Shown: positions 6,514 through 15,724 of the stretch, one piece after another
How positions within the stretch are numbered: the stretch's first letter is position 1
How the letters are laid out: every line of letters starts with the position of its first letter
Source of the DNA: Aeromonas veronii
GTDB lineage: Bacteria > Pseudomonadota > Gammaproteobacteria > Enterobacterales > Aeromonadaceae
Length of the DNA: 64,000 nt
Direction of reading: 5' to 3'
NCBI RefSeq assembly: GCF_040215105.1
Contig: NZ_CP157875.1
Span: 717,501 to 781,500, forward strand
Notes under the pieces: model-generated
The model's input: only the letters and a program-made list of their open reading frames with translations
Told to the model about the DNA's origin: nothing
Databases searched by the model: none
Program-made: the position numbers and the translations under genes

Positions 6514-7968
6514 TTACCAGAAGCCGACCAGCTTCATCCAGGCGCCGCCGAGCACGATCCAGATGAGAAGGGAGACGATGGAGACGAGGAAGCTGACGCC
6601 CCACCATTGGCCCGTGCTGTTGTAGCCAGAGCCGAAGAGTGCCGGGCCCGGACCGCCGGAGTACTGGGTCAGCCCCATGGAGAGGTTGGAGGTATAACCC
6701 AGCACCAGGGCGGCGAACAGGGGGGGCGCCCCGACCGAGATGGCGACGGCGAGGAAGGCCAGATACATGGCGGAAATATGGGCCATGGCCGAGGCGAAGA
6801 AGTAGCGGGTATAGAAATAGACCAGCACCAGGATGGCGAAGACCGTCAGCCAGTCCAGATGATCCACATAGCTGACGATATATCCCGAGATCCAGTTGAT
6901 CATGCCGTATTTGTTGAGGGCGTTGGCCATCATCACCAGCACGGCAAACCAGAACATGGTATCCCAGGCGGTATGCTCTTCGATGATGTTCTTCCAGGAC
7001 ATGATGTTGGAGACGAGCAGGATCGCCAGACCGATGAAGGCCGAGAGGGTGGCCGGGATGGCGAACAGCATATCGCCCACGGTCCACAGCAGGATCAGCA
7101 AGACGAAGTCGAACGCCAGGATCTTCTCGGCGAGGGACATGGGGCCCATCTTCTGCAGCTGCTCGCGGGCGAGCCCGGGAATGGCCGGCGTCTTCTTCAG
7201 CTCGGGGGGATAGAAGAAATAGAGGGCGAGAGGCAGCAGCAGCAAAGAGGCAATGCCCGGTACGATGGCACCGACAAACCAGGTGGTCCAGCTGATGTCG
7301 ACCCCCTGGCTTCTGGCCAGCTCAGCTACCAGCGGGTTGCCTGCCATGGCGGTCAGGAACATGGTGCAGACGATGGCATCGATCTGGGAGACGCACAGCA
7401 TCAGGAAGGCACCAGCCCGTCTCGCGGTGGGGCCGGGTTCAGACTGGTAGGCGGTGGCGATGGACTGGGTGATGGGGTACATGATGCCGCCGCCCCGGGC
7501 GGAGGCCGACGGGATCCCCGGGCCAAGCACCAGATCGGAGAGGGCCAGGCCGTAGGCAACCCCCAGCATGTTGGATCCGAACTTGGAGATGAACCAGAGG
7601 GCGACCCGCTTGCCGAGCCCTGTCTTGATCACGGCCCGGGAGATGAACATGGCGATGCCGATGAGCCAGATGGTGCCATTGGCAAAGCCCGACAGCGCGG
7701 CGACCTGATCGCCCTTGCCATTCAACGGGGTGACGCCGGTCAGGGCGGAGACGATGAGGGCAATCATGGTGACGGCACCCATCGGCATGACTTTGATGAT
7801 GATGGCGAAGATGGTGGTCGCGAAGATGGCAAACATATGCCAGGCATTGTCCGCGAGCCCGTCAGGGGCGGGGATCAGCCAGAGAATGGCGCCAAATAGC
7901 AAAGTGAGCACCCCCTTCCAGAGGGGAAATGCCAGTTGTACCGGTATTGTCTGGGTTCGATCATTCAT
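6514..7968 (-). CDS. DASS (SLC13/CitT-like) dicarboxylate or anion transporter
   Basis: A 484-aa inner-membrane protein. The ATG at 7968 gives MNDRTQTIPVQLAFPLWKG; upstream in-frame codons were excluded. About 12-14 hydrophobic segments are visible. Family marks include PGIPSASARGGGIMYPI near 150-165, AGNPL near 210, and the TQYSGGPGPALFGSGY block near 440. These fit the CitT/TtdT/2-oxoglutarate-malate translocator branch of the divalent anion:Na+ symporter family, which moves C4/C5 dicarboxylates. The exact substrate and symport versus antiport cannot be read from sequence. It is monocistronic with its own terminator. Confidence 0.85.
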   Translation of the reverse strand: MNDRTQTIPVQLAFPLWKGVLTLLFGAILWLIPAPDGLADNAWHMFAIFATTIFAIIIKVMPMGAVTMIALIVSALTGVTPLNGKGDQVAALSGFANGTIWLIGIAMFISRAVIKTGLGKRVALWFISKFGSNMLGVAYGLALSDLVLGPGIPSASARGGGIMYPITQSIATAYQSEPGPTARRAGAFLMLCVSQIDAIVCTMFLTAMAGNPLVAELARSQGVDISWTTWFVGAIVPGIASLLLLPLALYFFYPPELKKTPAIPGLAREQLQKMGPMSLAEKILAFDFVLLILLWTVGDMLFAIPATLSAFIGLAILLVSNIMSWKNIIEEHTAWDTMFWFAVLVMMANALNKYGMINWISGYIVSYVDHLDWLTVFAILVLVYFYTRYFFASAMAHISAMYLAFLAVAISVGAPPLFAALVLGYTSNLSMGLTQYSGGPGPALFGSGYNSTGQWWGVSFLVSIVSLLIWIVLGGAWMKLVGFW

Positions 7969-8241
7969 GCTGATGCCCTGTGAAATAGGAAGAGTGAAAT
8001 GACTGCACTCATATTTGGGGCGAGGAGGGGAAAGCATCTTGATATTAATCAATGGTTTAAACGTTAGGTTTTCGGTCAACATGTGAGCGATATGCATGTT
8101 TTCCGGGCTGAGGCAGTAGTAGTGATTGAGGATCTATTTGTTGGTGAAATATTGCTCCGTAGTTTTTGTGTTTGTTGGTGTTATATCTCGATGCAGCGAG
8201 AATAAAGTTTTAATGGTCACAATTTTCACCGGCATGAAAAA

Positions 8242-8269
8242 GGCCTCCCACCCAGTCGGGCAGGAGGCC
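8242..8269 (-). terminator. Terminator of the amylase gene
   Basis: GGCCTCC (8242-8248) pairs with GGAGGCC (8263-8269), with inner CCC/GGG pairing. On the minus strand the hairpin is followed by TTTTTC. Confidence 0.8.
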
Positions 8270-8313
8270 AGAATGACGATTGCCGGTTGCCTGACCTCCG
8301 GCAGGGTCATTTC

Positions 8314-10890
8314 CTATTGGGCGCTCAGGCTGTAGGCCAGGGTCTGGTCGTTGAAGCGCACCAGATAGGTACCGACCAGCGTGGTGGTGATGTCGGCCCC
8401 ACCGGATTCGGCCACCCCGTCCTTGTTGGTGTCGCCGTAGTTCTGGCTCCAGTCACCCTTGACGTCGAACTTGAAACGCTGGCTGCCGCTGGCATCCCCG
8501 GCGCCGCTGAAGTTGACGCTGACCTGCCATTGGTGGTCTCCCACCAGCGCCATGGGCGCGCTGCCCCAGCTGTTGGGGGTACCGCGCAGATGCAGACTGG
8601 GGAAGGTGTGTGCGTAGCCGACATTCACCGGAGTCAGGCTGTAGGCCCGGGTCAGGTCGTTGAAACGCACCCGATAGAGCCCGGTCACTGTGGTGGTGAT
8701 GTCATTGCCCCCGGATTCGGCCACCCCGTCCTGATTGTTGTCGCCGTAGTTCTGGCTCCAGTCCCCTTTGACGTCGAATTTGAAGCGTTGGTTGGCTTGC
8801 CCATCGAAGGTGACCTGCGCTTCCCACTGGTTGTCGGCTACCAGGGTCATGGCCAGTGCCCCCCAACCATTGGGGATGCCGCGGAAGCTCAGGGTCGGCA
8901 GCACGCTGGCGTAGGCGCCGTTGCCGTCGGTGACGGTGACGGTCGCGCTGGCGCTGGCGGTCAGCCCCTCGGCATCGGTGACGGTGAGGGTAATGGTGTG
9001 GCTGCCCAGGGTATCGAACTGCACCGTTTCCGTCGTGCCGTTGCCCCCGCTGGACCAGGCGTAGCTGAGCCCGTCGGCATCGTCGTGGGAGGCGGAGGCA
9101 TCGAACACCACGCTATCCCCCGGCTTGACCGTGATGGCCTTGGGGGTGAGGACGGCGACCGGTGCCTGATTGGTGGTGAGGGGGGTGATGGTGTAGCGCA
9201 GATCGCTTTCGTTCAGGGTTACGCGATACTGGCCGACGCCGCTGACCAGGATGTCCTTGTTGCTGCCCTTGTCGGCGATGCCATCTCCCTCGGTGTCGCC
9301 GTAGTTCTCGGCCCAGTTGCCAAAGACGTCGAACTTGAAGCGCTGGGCTCCCGTTGCGTCACCGGCACCGCTGAGGGTGAGGGTGGCGGACCAGACGCGG
9401 TTGGCATCAACCTGCATGGGGGTGTTGCCCCAGGCGTTGTGGGTGCCGCGAATGTTCAGGCTGCTGAACTTGTTGCCGGGCAGGGTGGTGCCACCACAGG
9501 GGCTGGCTTTGGTACAACCGGCGACGATGGCGGCGGCCTTCATGCCCGCCAGGTTCAGGCTGGCCTTGCCACTGCCATCGACCTGGATATAGGCGCCGCT
9601 GCAGTAGTCGTTGCCGCTCAGGATGTTGCAATACTCCCCGGCCGGCAGGCCGGTCTGCACCGCCGCGACCAGGCTGCCGCTCTCGTTGTTGATGGCGACG
9701 AAGCCTTTGTCCCCCCGGCTGAAGGCTATCTGGTTGTTGCCGTTGTCCCACCAGTTGCTGACCGCCGTGCCCTCGGTGCGGTTGTGGAACAGGGCCATGT
9801 TCATGATGGTCGGGCGGCGCTGCTCGCAGTTCCACTGGCTGTCGGAGCAGGGTGTGCTGGCCGGTGCCCCCTTGTCGGTCTCGTATTTGCCCATGTCGGC
9901 GAAGCGGTAGCCGGACATCACCTGCTTCCAGCCATAGGGCCAGGCCATCATGAAGGTGTTGGCCAGCTCATAGCGGGCGCCGTTCATGAAGGTGAGCATG
10001 CCGCCGCCCCCGTGGCCGCGCTCGCGGTCGTGGTTGACCACGAAGATGAAGGCCTTGTCGGTGGGGAGCAGGCCCCAGCTCTCGCCGAGGGTCTTGAGGT
10101 TTTTGATCTGGCCATTGAAGTTGGCCGCCAAATCGGTGCCGTATTTGAAGTCGGTGACCCGGTCTATGTAGGTGTAACGATTGGGCTGGATGTCGGCGGA
10201 TTCACCGCCGGCGCCGATCACTTCCAGATAGGCCTTGGGGTTGCCTGCCTTGTCGAGGATCGCCTTCACCTCGGCGGGCGCCATGTGTTTGGCCGCATCG
10301 ATGCGAAAACCGGCGACCCCCCAGCCGAGCAGGGTCTTCATGTAGGTCGCTATCTGGTCCTGCACATAGACAGAGCCGGTGTTCAGATCCGGCATGCCGT
10401 AGAGGGCGCCGTTCCAGACGTTGTAGCTGTCGCCGTAGTTGGTGATGTCGCCGTTGTGATGGAAGTCGTTGTAACCGAACTGGGGATACTGGAACTGGCC
10501 CGAGTTGTAGCTGCCGCCCCCTGTGGCGGTGCCGCTGCCGGAGGCGAGCTGGTTGAAGACGGCGTCGGCGTAAATCTTGACCCCGGCGGCATTGCAGCGG
10601 GCGATCATGCTCCGGAGTTCCGCCTCGCTACCGCCGAAGCTGTTGAAATTCTTGAAGCTGACCGGCTGGTAGACGGTCCACCAGTACTCGCTGCCCTGCT
10701 TGTGTTCGGCCGGTGGGGTGATCTGGACGCCGCCAAAGCCCTTGGGGCCGAGCACGGTTTCGCACTCGTTGGCGATATCGTTGAACTTCCATTGGAACAG
10801 GTGAACCATGACTCCTTCGGCGCTGGCACTCTGGCTGAATGAGCCGAGTGCCGCGGCGAGCAGGGCGGTTCGCAACAGTGTGTGATGCAT
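8314..10890 (-). CDS. Secreted alpha-amylase (GH13) with PKD and three repeated C-terminal modules
   Basis: An 858-aa precursor; ATG 10890 has GAAGGGAAAA upstream and begins a signal peptide ending SASA|EG near residue 24. The GH13 barrel covers about 25-470. Region II GFRIDAAKH contains nucleophile D198, YLEVIG contains acid/base E223, and VVNHD contains D288. Region I reads DAVFNQ, with Gln where many amylases have His. After the barrel come a beta module (about 475-570), a PKD-like domain (about 575-660) and two more copies of the module (about 662-750 and 762-858). Each copy carries an R..PN.WG start and an RFKFDV..(D/N)W(S/A).NYGD core, and probably binds starch. It hydrolyses extracellular starch; modular architecture suggests raw-starch binding. 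Confidence 0.9.
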   Translation of the reverse strand: MHHTLLRTALLAAALGSFSQSASAEGVMVHLFQWKFNDIANECETVLGPKGFGGVQITPPAEHKQGSEYWWTVYQPVSFKNFNSFGGSEAELRSMIARCNAAGVKIYADAVFNQLASGSGTATGGGSYNSGQFQYPQFGYNDFHHNGDITNYGDSYNVWNGALYGMPDLNTGSVYVQDQIATYMKTLLGWGVAGFRIDAAKHMAPAEVKAILDKAGNPKAYLEVIGAGGESADIQPNRYTYIDRVTDFKYGTDLAANFNGQIKNLKTLGESWGLLPTDKAFIFVVNHDRERGHGGGGMLTFMNGARYELANTFMMAWPYGWKQVMSGYRFADMGKYETDKGAPASTPCSDSQWNCEQRRPTIMNMALFHNRTEGTAVSNWWDNGNNQIAFSRGDKGFVAINNESGSLVAAVQTGLPAGEYCNILSGNDYCSGAYIQVDGSGKASLNLAGMKAAAIVAGCTKASPCGGTTLPGNKFSSLNIRGTHNAWGNTPMQVDANRVWSATLTLSGAGDATGAQRFKFDVFGNWAENYGDTEGDGIADKGSNKDILVSGVGQYRVTLNESDLRYTITPLTTNQAPVAVLTPKAITVKPGDSVVFDASASHDDADGLSYAWSSGGNGTTETVQFDTLGSHTITLTVTDAEGLTASASATVTVTDGNGAYASVLPTLSFRGIPNGWGALAMTLVADNQWEAQVTFDGQANQRFKFDVKGDWSQNYGDNNQDGVAESGGNDITTTVTGLYRVRFNDLTRAYSLTPVNVGYAHTFPSLHLRGTPNSWGSAPMALVGDHQWQVSVNFSGAGDASGSQRFKFDVKGDWSQNYGDTNKDGVAESGGADITTTLVGTYLVRFNDQTLAYSLSAQ

Positions 10891-11291
10891 GACGATTTTC
10901 CCTTCGACGTTGTTATTGGTTATCACTGCCTGCTATCGAACGGACGACAAACAACCTCGTTCGGCCAGTAGCATTGATGAAATCGAGGTGGTTGAAAATC
11001 GAACAGGCGAATTTAATTAAGAATTGTGAATGAAAATGTTTTCATATAAGGCCTTCTAATCTGTCGGCACGAGTGAGGGGGGGGAAAGGAGGGGGCATTA
11101 GTCTGTCAGTGATGAACCGAAAACTCGTCGAACCTGGTGTATGGCTCGGGCTGGTGACCTGCGTCGGCGGCTCGATGGCATGGCATTGCCGTACCTAGAT
11201 GACCATTTTGTAATATTCAAGACAGCCTGGGGTAATCATCGGCCTCTTATAGTCTTCATATCATCCCAATCATGAAAAGAAGAGGTGGTAT
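10891..11291. promoter_or_regulatory. Spacer between amylase and small exported protein gene
   Basis: About 400 nt separating two divergent genes. It should hold both promoters. It contains an AT-rich stretch at about 11010-11050 and a G-rich run at about 11079-11096. I see no convincing operator, RNA or small gene. Confidence 0.4.
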
Positions 11292-11618
11292 ATGAAGGTC
11301 AATACGGGTGCCATTATGGCGTGTGTACTCATGGTCGGCAGTTTCTCGGCTTTTGCACAAACGGCTGCGCCTTATACGGTGCGTGCTGGGCATAATATCA
11401 TCTACATGGATTGGAGCACCGATGCACGCAGTACCGACAGAGTGACCATTTCCACGAGCGATGGTATCGAGCTGGGCATGATGACGGCCATCCCGGGTAA
11501 AACGGCTCAACTGCAACTTCCTGCAGGGGAAAATATCAATGCTGTGAATGTGAACTATAACGGTGATGTCCATGTGATATCGCTTCAACATGGCATGGGC
11601 AGTGGTAGCAACAGATAA
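11292..11618 (+). CDS. Small exported beta-rich protein of unknown function
   Basis: A 108-aa precursor with AGAGG about 10 nt upstream of the ATG. The N-terminal signal peptide (about 1-22, ending SAFA|Q) is followed by about 85 residues of predicted beta strand: AGHNIIYMDW, DRVTISTSDGIEL, KTAQLQLPAGENINAVNV and DVHVISLQHG. The C terminus is HGMGSGSNR. It lies upstream of, and in line with, a cupredoxin-like gene, and a CusRS-like pair follows, so a periplasmic metal or stress role is possible. I do not recognise a family. Confidence 0.7.
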   Translation: MKVNTGAIMACVLMVGSFSAFAQTAAPYTVRAGHNIIYMDWSTDARSTDRVTISTSDGIELGMMTAIPGKTAQLQLPAGENINAVNVNYNGDVHVISLQHGMGSGSNR

Positions 11619-11780
11619 ACCGTCAGATAGGGTTGTTTGCCATCAGGTAAAGACCATTGCCGAGCAATATAGAAAGAGATGATGAGCATCATGCTATATG
11701 TTGCGATGATGCTCATTCTTATTATCTCTGGTTATATTTTTTACCCGATACGTATTATTGATTTTGCAAGAGGAATGCAC

Positions 11781-12269
11781 ATGGCAGTAAAGATGATTGC
11801 GACTGTTTTTATGTTGATGACATGGGGTGCCACGGCATCAGAGAAAGACCATCAGGTGCACGCCCATCAAGGGGAGGCCACCCAATCGGAGCATGTTGCG
11901 GTGGGCTCTCCGGGCATGGCGGGGGATGTCTCTCGCACCCTGAAAATTGCCATGAATGATACCATGCGGTTCACACCCGACGTTATCGCCGTCAAACAGG
12001 GTGAAACGGTGCGATTCTCAATAAAGAATGACGGCAAGGTTGCCCATGAACTTGTACTGGGCAGTCCTGCGGAGTTGAAGGCACATGCCGGCATGATGCA
12101 GCAACAAGGAATGGAGATGGAGCACGATATGCCCAATATGATCTCCCTTGCGCCAGGCAAGAAGAGCGATATGGTCTGGAAATTTGATCAAGCCGGGACT
12201 GTGTCATTTGCCTGCTTGCTCCCGGGGCATATGGAAGCGGGTATGGTTGGTGAGATCGTTGTTCAATGA
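11781..12269 (+). CDS. Cupredoxin-like periplasmic copper-binding protein
   Basis: A 162-aa precursor. I prefer ATG 11781 because AAGAGG lies 7 nt upstream; an ATG 6 nt earlier and a much longer open frame exist. The signal peptide ends near GATASE. The C-terminal part is a plastocyanin-like fold. A first His lies in the VAHELVLG stretch. The copper loop FACLLPGHMEAGMVGEIVV supplies Cys, His and Met ligands. His- and Met-rich insertions (HQVHAHQGEA; MMQQQGMEMEHDMPNM) suggest extra Cu(I) binding. It likely buffers or delivers periplasmic copper, and its neighbour is a CusRS-like system. Confidence 0.85.
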   Translation: MAVKMIATVFMLMTWGATASEKDHQVHAHQGEATQSEHVAVGSPGMAGDVSRTLKIAMNDTMRFTPDVIAVKQGETVRFSIKNDGKVAHELVLGSPAELKAHAGMMQQQGMEMEHDMPNMISLAPGKKSDMVWKFDQAGTVSFACLLPGHMEAGMVGEIVVQ

Positions 12270-12475
12270 TGCGGGTTATCACTCCTGCCTGAAACACGAA
12301 TGAGTGTTTATCCATGTTCTAAATGGAATTGACCTGGCAGACATTTTTATTCAGACCCCAAACTGTCAGGTCAATCTTCTTTCATGTGAATTATCCGATC
12401 TTTTATATCGCCATCAAAATATACAGAGTCGAGTGGATGAGATGTTTAGTGCCCATGAAAATACAACCAGTCCAT

Positions 12476-13834
12476 TCATCGCGCCGGGAATAACAAATGG
12501 AATGTGATGTGTTCACCATCCACCTCATTCCACACTTTTCCACCATGAACCTCGATTATCGACTTGACGATGGAAAGACCCAGGCCAACACCATCACTGC
12601 TACCCGAGCGTGATATATCCCCACGATACAAGCGATCGAACATCCTGGAGATAGGCTCACCCGATATACCCGTGCATCTGTTTGTGACTGAAACAAGGGT
12701 GCCGTGGGATGAGCCGCGGGAGAGTGATATGCCGATGGGGGAGCCATGATCCGAATATCGGATGGCGTTGGAAATGACATTGGATATCGCTCTGCGAAAC
12801 ATGATTTTATCCGCCATGACGTGGTCTTCATTGTTAATGAGCTCAAACGTTAATGCTTTCTCCTCCACCAGGTAGGTGAAAAAGTCCAATAAGGATGAAA
12901 GCTCGCTCGCCAGGCTCAACGGCTCCTTATCCGCTGAAATAAGTCCGTTGTCAGTCCGGGCTAGCCAAAGCATGTCACCCACCATTTTGGCCAGCTGCTC
13001 AAGCTCCTCCAATATCGAGTACATCAGTTCCTGATACTCTGGAATGCTGCGCTCCTGGCTCAAGCCAACCTGTGCCTGCATGATGATATTGGTCAAGGGA
13101 GTCCGCAGTTCATGGGCCACATCGTTGGAGAAATCCGACAATTTGATGAAGCTGCCATTCAACTTGGTCAGCATCCCGTTGAATGACTCGACCAGTTCCC
13201 TCAGTTCGCCGGGGTATTTATCGACTGCCAGCGTCGCCTCCAGTTTTTCGGCCTGGATGGTTGACATATGCTTGCTCAATGAATAGATGGGGTTATGTCC
13301 TTTCTTTATACCCAGGTAAGTCGACAATATGATAATGAGCCATGCCCCGCAGAAAATGATCAATAACTGGACTCTGAAGTCAGCAAGAAAATGAGAGTGG
13401 ACACTGGCATCGAGATAAATCATGACGGAGTAACGTTGCTTGTCGATATCTACATGGATTGTCTTGACGATATAGTTATGGCTGGACGGGGGCTCAGTTT
13501 CTGATATGGACATAAATGTGCCGGCATTGTTCCCGGGGGAGAGTCGGCGACGACTGCTTTTATATACAAGACGCTCATCATCCAATAGTTTTATATAAAA
13601 TCCCTCATCAGAATTGGCTGCATCCCAGGCCATTATCTTTGACAGGGCATCTTTCTGCTTGGAAAGAGAGAGGATGATGGATGCCTTGTTGCTGACGATA
13701 TCCTCATCAAGCTCCATGAAATGGTTTTTGAGCGACCTCTCTACCAAAAAAAGCAACGCCATCATGCTGAGCGTGATCGCGACAGAGACCAGCAGCATGG
13801 TGCGTAGAATGATGGATGCATTATCCCTCATCAC
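12476..13834 (-). CDS. Heavy-metal-type sensor histidine kinase (CusS/CopS-like)
   Basis: A 452-aa inner-membrane kinase. TM1 is at about 8-31, the periplasmic sensor domain at about 32-152, and TM2 at about 154-174, followed by HAMP. The HisKA H-box is NDVAHELRTPLTN with the phospho-accepting His at about 241. The HATPase domain has an N-box (NVISNAIRY) and a G-box (GLGLSIVKSIIEVHGG). Its start overlaps the response-regulator end by 14 nt, so translation is coupled. By family it senses periplasmic metal, probably Cu(I) or Ag(I). The adjacent cupredoxin gene, convergent with it, supports copper, but no CusCFBA pump gene is in view. Confidence 0.87.
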   Translation of the reverse strand: MMRDNASIILRTMLLVSVAITLSMMALLFLVERSLKNHFMELDEDIVSNKASIILSLSKQKDALSKIMAWDAANSDEGFYIKLLDDERLVYKSSRRRLSPGNNAGTFMSISETEPPSSHNYIVKTIHVDIDKQRYSVMIYLDASVHSHFLADFRVQLLIIFCGAWLIIILSTYLGIKKGHNPIYSLSKHMSTIQAEKLEATLAVDKYPGELRELVESFNGMLTKLNGSFIKLSDFSNDVAHELRTPLTNIIMQAQVGLSQERSIPEYQELMYSILEELEQLAKMVGDMLWLARTDNGLISADKEPLSLASELSSLLDFFTYLVEEKALTFELINNEDHVMADKIMFRRAISNVISNAIRYSDHGSPIGISLSRGSSHGTLVSVTNRCTGISGEPISRMFDRLYRGDISRSGSSDGVGLGLSIVKSIIEVHGGKVWNEVDGEHITFHLLFPAR

Positions 13835-14510
13835 CGTTTCCTTCCATCTTATATCCCATCCCGCGTATCGTATGGATGAGCTTCACATGATGGTCATCAT
13901 CAACCTTGGCTCGCAGTCGCCTGATCGCTACGTCAATGACATTGGTATCGCTATCGAAATTCATATCCCACACCTGAGAGGCAATCAGGCTGCGAGGCAA
14001 GACTTCTCCACGGCGACGTGCCAGCAACTCCAATAGCAAATACTCCTTGGGTGTCAGATACAGTTTTTTACCTGCACGGCTGACGACCCTCGATTTGATA
14101 TTGATGGCCATGTCTGCGATGACAATTATCTCTTCGATATGATTGTCTTTGGTTCTTCGTAACAGGTTTTTTATTCTTGCCAGTAATTCAGCGAATGAAA
14201 ATGGCTTTGCAAGGTAATCATCAGCACCGGATTCCAATCCTTTTACGCGATCCCCCACGCCATCTTTTGCCGTCAGAAACATGACGGGGACCTGATTGTT
14301 GACCTGCCTTATTTCCTCAAGAAGTTGCCAGCCATTCATCCCCGGCAGCATGATGTCCAATATGATCAGATTAAATTCATGGTTCAGTGCATAAAACTGG
14401 CCATCCATGCCATCGGTCGCCAGCGTCACGACATAGCCTGACTCCATGAGACCTTTCTTCAAATACTCACCAATTTTGGGCTCGTCTTCGACAACCAGAA
14501 TATTCATCAT
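13821..14510 (-). CDS. OmpR-family response regulator (CusR/CopR-like)
   Basis: A 229-aa protein. The receiver domain (1-120) has acidic residues EDE at 8-10, phospho-Asp at about 52 in LDIMLPGMNG, and Lys102. The winged-helix DNA-binding domain covers about 130-225 and ends IHTIRGMGYKME, typical of CusR/CopR/PcoR. It is the first gene of a two-gene operon with the kinase. It probably activates the cupredoxin and small exported-protein genes on the other side, though I see no convincing CusR-type inverted repeat. Confidence 0.88.
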   Translation of the reverse strand: MMNILVVEDEPKIGEYLKKGLMESGYVVTLATDGMDGQFYALNHEFNLIILDIMLPGMNGWQLLEEIRQVNNQVPVMFLTAKDGVGDRVKGLESGADDYLAKPFSFAELLARIKNLLRRTKDNHIEEIIVIADMAINIKSRVVSRAGKKLYLTPKEYLLLELLARRRGEVLPRSLIASQVWDMNFDSDTNVIDVAIRRLRAKVDDDHHVKLIHTIRGMGYKMEGNGDEG

Positions 14511-15190
14511 GTCCCCCTCGACAAGGCAAGGTTATCGGCAATGCCATCCATTGCTACTCTACGCCATCGTATATTGGATGGAAATTTTCCCGCCTGAGTC
14601 GATACCAGTCACCCTGGTATCCAGGTTGCCGTGAGCTGTCTCTTGGTTTCCGATGAGAATATACATCGGCCTTGATGGTGCCATAAGCGGTCGTCTGCAA
14701 CCCTGTTTGAAAGAAATAAAAGAATGAAACACCATGGCATGAATTACTTTTCTAGTCGGTCATACATGATATGTATTTTGAACGTCATGGTCTGTGCTGA
14801 GCCATGAAACATTCACAGTGAAAAAATGCAGGCTCTTGCTGTCAATACCGACAGTGAACTCGCCGACAAACACCCGGTGAACCTTAACACCGGATAACGC
14901 CACCAGTAAAATTACATTTCTGTCATGGATGACATGCCTCTCCAGATGGCTATTGCCGCGATCTGATGAATGCATGGCAAAGCACCGCTGATGTCCGCCA
15001 TGAATCGGTCTACAGCCATTGTGACTGGGAAGGGCATTCAAACGTCATCCAGGGAATGGATAGCGCTCGCACCAAGAGGGAGTGGGGTTCTGGTTTGACA
15101 CCGATATCGGAGGGTCCCGTGGTAGCGGGGCAGCAATGAGAAAGCCACCCGAGTTTGGTGGCTTTCTGATCTCAAGAAGATGAAATGATC
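14511..15190. other. Intergenic stretch, no gene supported
   Basis: About 680 nt between the copper regulator and the cytochrome pair. The minus strand holds a 93-codon open frame (14760-15041) and, in the same frame past a stop, a short segment ending in KISIQYTMA. Neither has a clear ribosome site or family likeness. They could be remnants of a small exported protein gene. Confidence 0.35.
15139..15167 (-). terminator. Terminator of the cytochrome b562/b561 pair
   Basis: AGAAAGCCACC (15139-15149) pairs perfectly with GGTGGCTTTCT (15157-15167). It lies 24 nt past the cytochrome b561 stop. Confidence 0.7.
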
Positions 15191-15724
15191 TTATTCACTC
15201 TTGCGAAGCGTTCCGTGGGGCAACATGCGGGCCACCAGGTTGCTGCGCTGGCGCCAGGAGGTGAGGACGATGGCGCACAGGTGCAGGGCTATCATGGCCT
15301 GCAGTGCCCAGGTGCACCACTCGTGCCAGTCGTCGGCGCCGAGCTCGAAGCCCATCTCGGTATTCTGGAACCAGCCGGTGCCTGCGGTGGCGAGGATGAT
15401 GAGCCAGAGTGCCCAGACCGCCAGCTTGCCGCTGCCGTGGTGGCCGGGGGCGGCGGGCGCGCGGGTTTGCAGGGCCCGGGCCTGCTGGTCGAATTCACCC
15501 CGCCTCGGGATGAGGGCGCTCAGGCGGGCGTGACCCCTGGCGAAGGAGAGTCCCCAGCCGAGACGGACGCTGATCAGAATGATCGCCAGGTAACCGAGCC
15601 GCTCGTGCCAGGTTTCCCCCGCCTCGTTGAACCAGAGGTTGGCGACGCAGGCGGCCGCCACACCCCAGTGGGTGAGGCGGACCAGCTTATCCCAGCGAAA
15701 GGGTTCAGCCTTTCTGCTTGGCAT
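15191..15724 (-). CDS. Cytochrome b561-type membrane diheme protein
   Basis: A 177-aa protein with four hydrophobic segments (about 17-33, 44-60, 99-117 and 141-160). His residues are placed as in the b561/hydrogenase cytochrome-b family: RLTHWG near residue 19, TWHERLG near 40, DDWHEW and ALHLCA in the last third. The family passes electrons between quinols and periplasmic acceptors. It begins inside the cytochrome b562 gene (20-nt overlap), so translation is coupled. The soluble b562 is an obvious electron partner. Membrane topology and partner are inference. Confidence 0.82.
   Translation of the reverse strand: MPSRKAEPFRWDKLVRLTHWGVAAACVANLWFNEAGETWHERLGYLAIILISVRLGWGLSFARGHARLSALIPRRGEFDQQARALQTRAPAAPGHHGSGKLAVWALWLIILATAGTGWFQNTEMGFELGADDWHEWCTWALQAMIALHLCAIVLTSWRQRSNLVARMLPHGTLRKSE

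Noticed and set aside
8287..10842. 851-codon open frame opposite the amylase gene
   Set aside because: It is an antisense shadow of a GC-rich gene. The amylase on the other strand has signal peptide, catalytic motifs and terminator. The same applies to the 953-codon plus-strand frame at 54414-57275.
14760..15041. 93-codon minus-strand frame
   Set aside because: No ribosome site, no family likeness, atypical composition, and stops in the same frame soon after. Kept only as a possible remnant.
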